Translations under genes and position numbers: made by a program
Notes under the pieces: model-generated
Told to the model about the DNA's origin: nothing
The model's database searches: none
The model's input: only the letters and a program-made list of their open reading frames with translations
In this document: positions 1 through 5,512 of the stretch, piece after piece
Numbering within the stretch: position 1 is the stretch's first letter
How the letters are laid out: every line of letters begins with the position of its first letter
Assembly: GCA_009699165.1 (NCBI GenBank)
Contig: WLOR01000080.1
Location: forward strand, 1 to 6,348
DNA: 6,348 bases
From: Actinomycetota bacterium
GTDB lineage: Bacteria; Actinomycetota; Actinomycetes; Nanopelagicales; Nanopelagicaceae
Direction of reading: 5' to 3'

Positions 1-397
1 CAGTACGTAGCGTCATGCCTCTTTCGATTCCTGGAATCGGTGGAACAACAGGGGCAGCACCAGGGCTAAGAATCAACTTGTCGTAATCAAGTTCATGCGT
101 CTCGTGGCTATCAAGGTTTTTAACTGCAACGGTTTTCTTACTTGGGTTAATAGCCAGAACTTCAGTGTTTACCCGCACATCAAGGCGAAAACGTGCATGT
201 AAAGACTCCGGCGTTTGAAGCAAGAGAGAACTTTCCTGCTCGATTACGCCACCTACGTAATATGGCAACCCGCAGTTGGCATAAGAAACATGTCCACTTT
301 TTTCGATGACGATGATTTCAGCGTCGGCATCTAAGCGACGTAAACGAGTAGCAGCTGACATTCCACCAGCAACACCGCCAATAATTACTACGCGCAT
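1..397 (-). CDS. CoA-disulfide/CoA-persulfide reductase-like FAD oxidoreductase, N-terminal part (runs off left edge)
   Basis: Translating the minus strand from the ATG at 397 gives 132 uninterrupted residues to the window edge. The N-terminus MRVVIIGGVAGGMSAATRLR is a Rossmann FAD-binding segment with the GGVAGG variant typical of CoA-disulfide reductases (CoADR). Residues 38-47 read SYANCGLPYY, the signature around the single redox-active cysteine (C42) of the CoADR/NADH persulfide reductase/Nox family. Residues 111-123 (SPGAAPVVPPIPG) match the second FAD-contacting loop. Family members are usually 440-560 residues, so roughly a quarter to a third is present; whether it carries a C-terminal rhodanese domain, as in CoADR-Rhd fusions, cannot be seen. 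The start codon overlaps the rhodanese stop by one base (TAATG) with no strong ribosome binding site of its own, so translation is probably coupled. In this context reduction of CoA persulfide or polysulfide by NAD(P)H is more likely than peroxide or oxygen chemistry, but that is inference. Confidence 0.9.
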   Translation of the reverse strand, partial: MRVVIIGGVAGGMSAATRLRRLDADAEIIVIEKSGHVSYANCGLPYYVGGVIEQESSLLLQTPESLHARFRLDVRVNTEVLAINPSKKTVAVKNLDSHETHELDYDKLILSPGAAPVVPPIPGIERGMTLRT

Positions 398-780
398 TAG
401 CCGGTTACCAAAGGAAGACCACTTGCTTGCCAATCAGCAACGCCATTAGTTAAGTTGAAAAGATTCGTAAATCCAGCATGGTGCATAGTTTCAACGGCGA
501 TACCCGAACGGCGACCGCTGTGGCAGTAAACAGCGTAAGTGGCTGTCTTATCTAACTTTGCGATTTCACTTTCAAACTGCATGCCTTCAACATCAATATT
601 GATTGCTCCTTGAATATGTCCAACCATATATTCGCCAGGTGAACGAACATCGATTGTGACTACACCTGACTCTGCAACTTTATTAGCAAAACCAGCGGCA
701 TCTAGATTTGTTGCAGTCGCTGCAGTGCTGCAACCTGCTAGAAGTAAAAGAGAAGAGACGACTGCTATAAGTTTTTTCAT
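397..780 (-). CDS. Lipoprotein single-domain rhodanese (sulfurtransferase)
   Basis: The 127-residue product begins with a lipoprotein signal peptide: MKK, a hydrophobic stretch to about residue 15, and the lipobox LAGC with acylated Cys17. The rest is one rhodanese domain (about residues 25-124). It has the IDVRSPGEYMVGHI segment at 43-56 and the active-site loop CHSGRRS at 86-92, where C86 would carry the persulfide. The length fits a single-domain rhodanese plus export signal. It should sit outside the cytoplasmic membrane, unlike the cytoplasmic rhodaneses of many cst-type operons. The start is supported by an AAGGA motif about 8-9 bases upstream that overlaps the TAA stop of the regulator gene, only 11 bases away. 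It therefore belongs to the regulator operon and likely passes sulfane sulfur to or from exported acceptors. The physiological donor (thiosulfate, polysulfide or low-molecular-weight persulfide) cannot be told from sequence. Confidence 0.93.
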   Translation of the reverse strand: MKKLIAVVSSLLLLAGCSTAATATNLDAAGFANKVAESGVVTIDVRSPGEYMVGHIQGAINIDVEGMQFESEIAKLDKTATYAVYCHSGRRSGIAVETMHHAGFTNLFNLTNGVADWQASGLPLVTG

Positions 781-791
781 AATTTTTTTCC

Positions 792-1079
792 TTATGCCAA
801 AGATAGAAATAGTTTTTGGAGCTGAGCGGTTACCGCATCAGAGTTGGATTTGCCTTCAACAATGCACTCTTTGAGACTGGCTGAAATCAAAGTGAAAGCC
901 GCTGTATTGACTGCCTTTGAAACCGCTGACATTTGAGTCACGATCTCTTCGCAGTTGCGTCCTTCTTCGAGCATTCGGGCAACAGCTCCAAGTTGGCCTT
1001 GTGCACGCTTTATTCGCTTAGCAATAGCTTCTATCTGCTCTGCATCTGATAGAACGTGAGCGATCTTCTTTGTAGCCAT
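792..1079 (-). CDS. cstR: CsoR-family transcriptional repressor, CstR-like persulfide sensor
   Basis: The 95-residue protein is an all-helical CsoR/CstR/FrmR/RcnR (DUF156) repressor. The family core is visible as IKRAQGQLGAV at 23-33, EEGRNCEEIVTQM at 38-50 and LISASLKECI at 64-73. Copper-sensing CsoR uses Cys-His-Cys ligands; here C43 and C72 are present but the position four residues before the second Cys, normally His, is S68. Retention of both cysteines with loss of the His is the CstR pattern, in which persulfides cross-link the two cysteines between subunits and release DNA. The start is an ATG preceded by AAGGAG at 1085-1090, five bases away. The gene follows a promoter with a CsoR-type palindrome inside it, so it should be autoregulated. 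A second copy of that palindrome precedes the sulfide oxidation genes. Persulfide sensing is inferred from residues and context; FrmR- and RcnR-type sensing are less likely because neighbouring genes are sulfur enzymes. Confidence 0.92.
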   Translation of the reverse strand: MATKKIAHVLSDAEQIEAIAKRIKRAQGQLGAVARMLEEGRNCEEIVTQMSAVSKAVNTAAFTLISASLKECIVEGKSNSDAVTAQLQKLFLSLA

Positions 1080-1084
1080 TTCTG

Positions 1085-1090
1085 CTCCTT
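1085..1090 (-). promoter_or_regulatory. Ribosome binding site of the CstR-like regulator
   Basis: The minus strand reads AAGGAG followed by five bases and the ATG at 1079. This is a near-consensus Shine-Dalgarno sequence and fixes the start of the regulator. Confidence 0.8.
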
Positions 1091-1117
1091 AGGTGCCTTT
1101 CGTGAGGTACAGGAGCG

Positions 1118-1147
1118 ATGTTACAGATACCCCTGGGGGTATGTCAA
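1118..1147 (-). promoter_or_regulatory. Promoter of the regulator-rhodanese-reductase operon
   Basis: On the minus strand a perfect -35 box TTGACA (1147-1142) is followed by an 18-base spacer and a -10-like TAACAT (1123-1118). The predicted transcript starts near 1110, giving a leader of about 30 bases before the regulator ATG. The palindromic operator lies within the spacer and touches the last base of the -35 box, so a bound repressor would block RNA polymerase. The -35 box begins only six bases after the stop codon of the upstream 50-residue gene, so read-through from that unit is also possible. Confidence 0.72.
1127..1142. promoter_or_regulatory. CsoR/CstR-type operator O1 (autoregulatory)
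   Basis: ATACCCCTGGGGGTAT is a 16-bp palindrome with two perfect 7-bp arms (ATACCCC/GGGGTAT) and a two-base centre. The A/T-flanked G-tract inverted repeat is the shape bound by CsoR-family tetramers. It lies between the -35 and -10 boxes of the promoter driving the CsoR-family gene itself, and a nearly identical copy occurs at 2991-3006. Binding by this particular repressor is inferred from position and from the paired sites. Confidence 0.88.
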
Positions 1148-1153
1148 ACTCTA

Positions 1154-1306
1154 CTAATCTTGATGGTGTCCTTTACGGATCATGTTGAGCATCTTGATAT
1201 TTATAGCGGCAAAGCGCCAAAGTTGAATTAGGAGGTTCTTGCGAAAACGTAAAGTTTGCTCCGTTGGAAGTGGTGCATGAGCAATTGAGTCATTTGGATT
1301 TTCCAT
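1154..1306 (-). CDS. 50-residue basic small protein, SQR-operon associated, unknown function
   Basis: A short frame runs from ATG at 1306 to TAG at 1154 and encodes 50 residues starting MENPNDSIAHAPLPTEQ. It is ten bases after the SQR stop, and its ribosome binding site AGGAGA overlaps that stop codon (TAGGAGA), the same arrangement as in the regulator-rhodanese junction. After a polar, proline-containing N-terminus of about 17 residues comes one predicted helix (about 18-46) rich in Arg/Lys and Leu/Ile/Phe/Trp, including LLIQLWRFAAINIKMLNMIR. It is probably amphipathic and membrane-peripheral, not a clean transmembrane span. There is no cysteine and the tail is KGHHQD. I recognise no named domain. 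A role in membrane association or assembly of SQR is a guess from context only. Confidence 0.78.
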   Translation of the reverse strand: MENPNDSIAHAPLPTEQTLRFRKNLLIQLWRFAAINIKMLNMIRKGHHQD

Positions 1307-1316
1307 TGCTTTTCTC

Positions 1317-2774
1317 CTATTCCGGAATGAACTGCCAGCCCGGGCGGGCCTTGGCCTTGTAGATAAACATGTAATGCAAAAGTAATTTAATCCAATGACC
1401 GCTTAAACCTATTTCTCCATATGTATCTTTTAAGCTGCGACCAGTATTGGGATATTTTTCATAGTCAGGAACAATTGGAAACATCGTCATTGCAGCTGCT
1501 GATCCTTGAGTTAGGCCAGAGCCAGAGGATGCAACACAGGCCGCACCCATCTTTGCCATCGACGCTGAATGTGCGTGAGCCTTATCGCCTTTTTCAATTA
1601 ACTCTTTTATAGTCAAAATTGAAAGCTTGCCCATAATTCCTGAGGGCATTCCGGTTCGAGGTGGTGATGGTGCAATAACAGTTCCAATTGGTGACTTACG
1701 AGGTTTGGATATTTGATGCGGAGGCGCAAAGGCAATTCCGACAGCAAAAATATTTGGATATGAAGGGTTGCGATATGTACTTGGCCAATCCGATGCTTTC
1801 CAATCTTCGTAAACCTTTCCCGAATAATCTGCATCCACCTTCATAAAACCGCTTGGTGCAAAGATTTGGGAAGAGATATCTTCACTTGCTTTGTTAAAAG
1901 CCTGTAGATCTACGCCTCTAAATGGCGGCAGAAGCATTCCAAAATCAAACTCCAGCACATCTTTATTGCCATCGACCTGTTCGTAATAAATCTTGCCTGC
2001 CTCTACTTTTTCAACGTGCGCACCCAAGATTGCTCGCACCCCGCGCTCACGAAATAGGGATTCCGTCCAGAGCTTGCTAGTAGTTTGAAATCCGCGTTGC
2101 GTAAAAACCATTCCACCAACACCAAAATCGCCTAATTCATACTCGTTTGTTATGTAGACAAGATCAGCCATATCCCGTACCCCTGCAGAGCGGAGTTCAT
2201 GATCTACGTTAAAGGTGTATTCGAATGCAGCGCCTTCGCAGGTGCAGGTTCCATGGCCTACTCCAATCGCCAAAGTTTGTTTCGTGCCCGCTTTCATAAC
2301 CGCAATAACATTCTTTAACGCCTCTGCCGCATCTACCGCATGACCGGCGGTGCAGACAGAAACAGTGTGCCCTTCAGGACCCAGCCCTTGCGTTGCTGCA
2401 AAATTTAACTTTGGACCAGTTGCATTTACCAAAAAGTCATACTCGATGCGTCCAATTTCATTTGCGCGAGATGGGTCGGTGTATGAAACTTCAACAAAGG
2501 GATGTGCAGTTTTTGAATCACCTTCTGGATAAATGCTCTTTGCAAGAGCTTGATGGAATTCAATTCCTTTGCGCTTATAAACTGGGGCCAATGGAAAGAT
2601 AACTTGCTCTTTCTGCATCTTGCCAACGCCAACCCAGATATTTGAAGGAATCCAGTTGTAGTTTGAGTTAGGTGTGATAACGACAATCTCATTGTGTTTA
2701 CCTAGTAATCTTTTTGCATGCAGTGCTGCAGTATGTCCTGCAATGCCTGCACCTAAAATAACTACGCGCGCCAT
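1317..2774 (-). CDS. sqr: Sulfide:quinone oxidoreductase (SQR), FAD-dependent
   Basis: This 485-residue flavoprotein starts with a dinucleotide-binding motif (VVILGAGIAGHTAAL, 4-18) and has the second FAD-contact strand LVNATGPK at 115-122. Three SQR cysteine regions are visible: C141 in VSVCTAGHA, C177/C179 in GHGTCTCEGAAFEY, and C413 in GAACVASSGSG, corresponding to the conserved catalytic cysteines that carry the growing sulfane chain. Residues 342-350 (IFAVGIAFA) form the FAD-contacting loop near the C-terminal half. The last 30 residues (about 456-485) are amphipathic and aromatic, as expected for monotopic membrane attachment near the quinone pool. The enzyme would oxidise sulfide to polysulfide or a thiol persulfide and reduce quinone (menaquinone in actinobacteria). 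The start has an AAAGGAGAGG ribosome binding site about ten bases upstream. The protein is longer than classical SQR of about 430 residues; its SQR type was not resolved. NADH dehydrogenase-II identity is unlikely given the cysteines. Confidence 0.92.
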   Translation of the reverse strand: MARVVILGAGIAGHTAALHAKRLLGKHNEIVVITPNSNYNWIPSNIWVGVGKMQKEQVIFPLAPVYKRKGIEFHQALAKSIYPEGDSKTAHPFVEVSYTDPSRANEIGRIEYDFLVNATGPKLNFAATQGLGPEGHTVSVCTAGHAVDAAEALKNVIAVMKAGTKQTLAIGVGHGTCTCEGAAFEYTFNVDHELRSAGVRDMADLVYITNEYELGDFGVGGMVFTQRGFQTTSKLWTESLFRERGVRAILGAHVEKVEAGKIYYEQVDGNKDVLEFDFGMLLPPFRGVDLQAFNKASEDISSQIFAPSGFMKVDADYSGKVYEDWKASDWPSTYRNPSYPNIFAVGIAFAPPHQISKPRKSPIGTVIAPSPPRTGMPSGIMGKLSILTIKELIEKGDKAHAHSASMAKMGAACVASSGSGLTQGSAAAMTMFPIVPDYEKYPNTGRSLKDTYGEIGLSGHWIKLLLHYMFIYKAKARPGWQFIPE

Positions 2775-2841
2775 TTATAAACCTCTCCTTTGTCAGTAAT
2801 TGAACACTGAAATTAAAAGAATAAAATGGAAATCTCTGGGG
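2775..2841 (-). other. Intergenic leader between small Cys-rich gene and sqr
   Basis: This 67-base gap within unit 1 contains the strong sqr ribosome binding site (AAAGGAGAGG at roughly 2782-2791) and a weak 5-bp inverted repeat with an 8-base loop at 2793-2810. I see no promoter of good quality and no terminator, so the small gene and sqr are likely co-transcribed. Confidence 0.5.
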
Positions 2842-2955
2842 CTAGCACTTACAACGATCTTGCTCAGGTACTCCGGCAAGGGCTTCTTCTATATGTTGGC
2901 CACAGCCCGACCAAGTGGCCTTTTTGCATATATGACAGGTAACGCGTGAACACAT
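2842..2955 (-). CDS. 37-residue six-cysteine small protein, SQR-operon associated, unknown function
   Basis: A frame from ATG at 2955 to TAG at 2842 encodes 37 residues beginning MCSRVTCHICKKATWSGC and ending EQDRCKC. Cysteines are at 2, 7, 10, 18, 35 and 37: a CxxC after a second-position Cys, then TWSGCG, then a terminal CxC. GGGAG lies about six bases upstream of the ATG (minus-strand GAGGGAGTCGAAAATG), and the gene is the first in the operator-controlled unit ahead of sqr. The pattern MC-x4-CxxCxKxTWxGCGxH...RCxC matches tiny uncharacterised actinobacterial proteins I recall from memory. The cysteine arrangement could bind zinc or iron or carry sulfane sulfur; neither is demonstrated. No signal peptide or membrane segment is visible, so it should be cytoplasmic. 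Confidence 0.82.
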   Translation of the reverse strand: MCSRVTCHICKKATWSGCGQHIEEALAGVPEQDRCKC

Positions 2956-2982
2956 TTTCGACTCCCTCGTTGGTTAAGAGGA

Positions 2983-3011
2983 AAGTTAGCATACCCCTAG
3001 GGGTATAGCAA
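2983..3011 (-). promoter_or_regulatory. Promoter of the small Cys-rich protein-sqr unit
   Basis: On the minus strand TTGCTA (3011-3006) and TAACTT (2988-2983) are separated by 17 bases. The layout mirrors the regulator promoter: the operator fills the spacer, shares one base with the -35 box and ends two bases before the -10 box. The -35 starts six bases after the ATPase stop codon. An alternative pairing, TTCGAT with TATGCT, is possible but would also be occluded by the operator. Confidence 0.6.
2991..3006. promoter_or_regulatory. CsoR/CstR-type operator O2 (sqr unit)
   Basis: ATACCCCTAGGGGTAT is a perfect 16-bp palindrome and differs from O1 at only one position (A for G at base 10). It lies 36 bases upstream of the six-cysteine small gene and within its promoter. 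The pair of sites is the main evidence that the repressor at 792-1079 controls the sqr unit as well as its own. Confidence 0.9.
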
Positions 3012-3017
3012 ATCGAA

Positions 3018-3764
3018 CTATAACCGACCGGCTTGATGCACTCTTTTTAAGAACTCTTGAGTCTTCGCGTTCTTGGGATTATGTAAAACATCTTGGGCAG
3101 AACCTCTCTCCAAAATATTTCCAGATTCAAGAAAACACACTTCATCTGCAACTTGTGTGGCAAAACCCATTTCATGTGTTGCCAATACCATGGTCATTCC
3201 ATCGCCTTTTAAATCGCGCACAATACTTAATACTTCGTTAACTAAGACTGGATCTAATGCAGAAGTAATTTCATCTAATAACAGTAACCGCGGATTTATC
3301 GCTAATGATCGAATAATCGCTACTCGCTGCTGCTGTCCCCCGCTTAAGCGATCAGGATATTGATCAGCTTTGTCTGCTAAGTCAAAGCGTTTCAGAAGTT
3401 TTTGGGCCACTTCAATAGCTTCCTCTTTAATCTTACCCTGAACCTTTATCGGGGCAAGTGTGATATTTTCTAAAACTGTTTTGTGCGGGAACAGATTAAA
3501 GGACTGAAAAACCATCCCTAACTTGCGACGTACTTCATCTACGTTAATGAGTGGATCAGAAATCTCTGAGCCATCTAAGAAAATCTGGCCATCATCGATT
3601 GATTCGAGCAAGTTAATGCAGCGTAATAGCGTGGATTTTCCTGATCCGGATGCGCCAATTAGCACTGTCGCGGTGTGCTCTGGCACTGATAGTGAGAGTT
3701 GATTGAGCACCAACTCTTTACCGAATGATTTGCGGATATCAACTAGCTCTAGGACATTAGCCAT
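3018..3764 (-). CDS. Amino-acid ABC importer ATPase (GlnQ/HisP type)
   Basis: The 248-residue protein has every hallmark of a polar amino-acid importer ATPase. It shows Walker A GASGSGKST (37-45), Q-loop VFQSFNLFPH with Q87, signature LSGGQQQR (140-147), Walker B LLLLDE (160-165), D-loop SALD (168-171) and switch His197 in ATHEMGFA. The FQSFNLFPH and THEMGFA segments are characteristic of the PAAT family. The length is typical (about 240-260). Its ATG overlaps the permease TAA by one base, and GAAGGTG lies about seven bases upstream. It would sit on the inner face of the membrane as a homodimer driving uptake. The substrate cannot be read from the ATPase. One oddity is position: the gene ends six bases before the -35 box of the sulfide-regulated promoter, with no terminator between. 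Confidence 0.96.
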   Translation of the reverse strand: MANVLELVDIRKSFGKELVLNQLSLSVPEHTATVLIGASGSGKSTLLRCINLLESIDDGQIFLDGSEISDPLINVDEVRRKLGMVFQSFNLFPHKTVLENITLAPIKVQGKIKEEAIEVAQKLLKRFDLADKADQYPDRLSGGQQQRVAIIRSLAINPRLLLLDEITSALDPVLVNEVLSIVRDLKGDGMTMVLATHEMGFATQVADEVCFLESGNILERGSAQDVLHNPKNAKTQEFLKRVHQAGRL

Positions 3765-4630
3765 TAGATGACACCTTCAGAGTTCTGAGCGCTGGTGCGT
3801 TGCCTTATGGCACGGTCTGTATAGCGTGTCATCGGAATTGTGATTAACAAAAAGAGAATTGCCGCTACAACATAAGGTGTGTAATTAAATGTGCGGCTGG
3901 CATTTATTTGTGCCGCGCGTACTGCATCGGTTACTCCCAAAATAGAGACTAGGCCTGTGTCTTTAAGGAGTGAGACAAAATCATTGAGCAAAGGTGGAAC
4001 AACCCTGCGTATCGCTTGTGGCAAAACAACGTATCGCATGGTTTGACCAGATGTAAGACCGAGCGAGCGTGCGGCGGCACGTTGGCTGGGGTGAATCGAA
4101 AGAATTCCACTGCGAATTACCTCGGCAACATATGCAGAGTATGTAAGAACTACGGCAACTGTTCCAAGAAAGATTACATTGCTTGATATCCCAGTTAGCC
4201 GGAGCGCCGGAACGCCAAAACCCACGAGCAAAATAATCAAAATCAGTGGTGCTCCACGAAAAATGTCGACGTAAGCGGTAGCTAAGAATCTAAATGGAGT
4301 CAGCGCTGGAGATTTTGTTGTGCGCATCAAAGCTAATCCCAGGGCAATGACGCCGATACACGCGCCACCGATAAAAGTTAGTTGGAGATTAATCCAGAGT
4401 CCAGAAATTACAGTTGGAAAGACTTCTCGTCCATAACCGATGTCAAAAAAAGTCCTCTTAACAACTTCCCAACCTGGAGAGGAGATAACGATTGTGATCA
4501 AGGTGCCAATAACAAGAATCGATGAAACTGCTGCGATTAAACCTTGGCGGCGGCTAATGCGACGGCGGGCAACTCCACGTTCAACTTCACGTGAGCTTGG
4601 CGACCAAGCAGAGTTAATTCGCTCTGTCAT
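3764..4630 (-). CDS. Amino-acid ABC importer permease (HisM/GlnP type)
   Basis: The protein is an integral membrane permease with an Arg-rich cytoplasmic N-terminus of about 30 residues, a first membrane span at about 34-53, and further hydrophobic spans around 74-104, 130-147, 155-175 and 256-271 (numbered from the longer 291-residue form). The cytoplasmic EAA-like loop, which docks to the ATPase, is clear: QRAAARSLGLTSGQTM at about 186-201, then RYVVLPQAIRRVVPPL. A single permease gene suggests a homodimeric channel. I chose the ATG at 4630 (288 residues). A TTG at 4639 would add three residues (MAA), and neither has a good ribosome binding site, so coupling to the upstream lipoprotein gene 36 bases away may matter. 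The stop codon forms TAATG with the ATPase start. Substrate is probably a polar amino acid, exact identity unknown. Confidence 0.93.
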   Translation of the reverse strand: MTERINSAWSPSSREVERGVARRRISRRQGLIAAVSSILVIGTLITIVISSPGWEVVKRTFFDIGYGREVFPTVISGLWINLQLTFIGGACIGVIALGLALMRTTKSPALTPFRFLATAYVDIFRGAPLILIILLVGFGVPALRLTGISSNVIFLGTVAVVLTYSAYVAEVIRSGILSIHPSQRAAARSLGLTSGQTMRYVVLPQAIRRVVPPLLNDFVSLLKDTGLVSILGVTDAVRAAQINASRTFNYTPYVVAAILFLLITIPMTRYTDRAIRQRTSAQNSEGVI

Positions 4631-4666
4631 GGCCGCCAAACTACCGTGTTTACTTCTGAGTTTCTA

Positions 4667-5512
4667 TTAAGGCTTCAATACTGGAGCACCAGCATCGGTT
4701 GCAAGCCACTTATCAGTGATCGCTGCCAGAGTTCCATCAGCAGTGATTGCATCAACGGCTGCAGATACGCAAGAAGTTAATGCATTGTCTTTTGAAAGCA
4801 GTAGTCCAAATTGATCACCTGAGCCAGTTGAAGGCAACTGACCAACGATTAATCCATCGGTGACTTCAACGCCTGATAGGTAGAAAGCAGTTGGAAGATC
4901 GACGACTAAACCATCAATCTGTCCATTCTTCAACGCTGATACACCCGCGGCATTGTCGTTGAATACTTCTGGCTTAACTCCAATTTGGTTTTGGATTGCA
5001 TCAAGAGAAGTTGTACCGACAGCAGCACCGAGCTTTGCACTCTTTAGATCAGCGATTGAAGTCTTACCTTCGATCTTGCTTCCCTTGTAAGAAACAATTG
5101 CCTGAGGCGCTGTGTAATAAGGTGATGAGAAATCAACTGCAGTTGCGCGCTCTGGTGTGATTGAGAACTGCTGCAAGTTAAAGTCAAAGTTCTTAGCACC
5201 AGGAGTTACCGCGCTATCAAATGTTGTTCGGACCCAAACAACTTCATCATTTGAGAATCCGAGTTGTTTAGCAACTGCGTATGCCACTGCACCTTCAAAA
5301 CCATTTCCAGTCTCTGGCTTGTCATCGATGATCCATGGGTAATATGCAGGTTGACCAGTTGCAATTGTTAATTTCCCTGATTCAACTGTTGCAAGATCTG
5401 CCTTGGCGCAAGATGCTGAGTCTGATGTTGCAGAATCACTCTTTGCGCATCCAGATAATGTCAATGATGTTGCGATTGCAATGACCGCTAGTATTCCAAA
5501 ACGTTTTTTCAC
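4667..5512 (-). CDS. Amino-acid ABC transporter substrate-binding lipoprotein (SBP family 3)
   Basis: The 281-residue product has a signal peptide (MKKRF, hydrophobic residues 6-19) ending in the lipobox LSGC with acylated Cys22, then a Ser/Thr/Asp-rich linker and a family 3 solute-binding fold from about residue 46. Residues around FSITPERATAVDFSSPYY (116-133) include the Arg (R122) that normally grips the ligand carboxylate. VVDLPTAF (203-210) holds the Asp (D205) that usually binds the alpha-amino group, so an amino acid ligand is expected. Two further cysteines, C35 and C248, could form a disulfide that staples the N-terminus to the C-terminal lobe. The start is GTG at 5512, supported by GAGGAG at 5518-5523 with a five-base spacer. 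It is the first gene of the importer operon. Cystine or another sulfur amino acid would fit the downstream sulfide genes, but the sequence does not prove it. Confidence 0.94.
   Translation of the reverse strand: MKKRFGILAVIAIATSLTLSGCAKSDSATSDSASCAKADLATVESGKLTIATGQPAYYPWIIDDKPETGNGFEGAVAYAVAKQLGFSNDEVVWVRTTFDSAVTPGAKNFDFNLQQFSITPERATAVDFSSPYYTAPQAIVSYKGSKIEGKTSIADLKSAKLGAAVGTTSLDAIQNQIGVKPEVFNDNAAGVSALKNGQIDGLVVDLPTAFYLSGVEVTDGLIVGQLPSTGSGDQFGLLLSKDNALTSCVSAAVDAITADGTLAAITDKWLATDAGAPVLKP

Noticed and set aside
656..874. 72-residue plus-strand open frame across the rhodanese-regulator junction
   Set aside because: It is antisense to two clear genes, has no family resemblance, and spans an intergenic ribosome binding site of the other strand.
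792..1079. Copper-responsive CsoR identity
   Set aside because: The His ligand is replaced by Ser68 and no copper ATPase or metallochaperone is nearby; the neighbours are sulfur enzymes.
1613..1834. 73-residue minus-strand open frame inside the sqr gene
   Set aside because: It overlaps the well-supported SQR frame, has no recognisable motif and no ribosome binding site; it is a frame shadow. The same applies to the frames at 1421-1612, 2350-2532, 2393-2602 and 2426-2692.
2793..2810. Inverted repeat TCAGT-N8-ACTGA before sqr
   Set aside because: The stem is only five A/T-containing pairs with an eight-base loop and no T-run, too weak for a terminator or attenuator.
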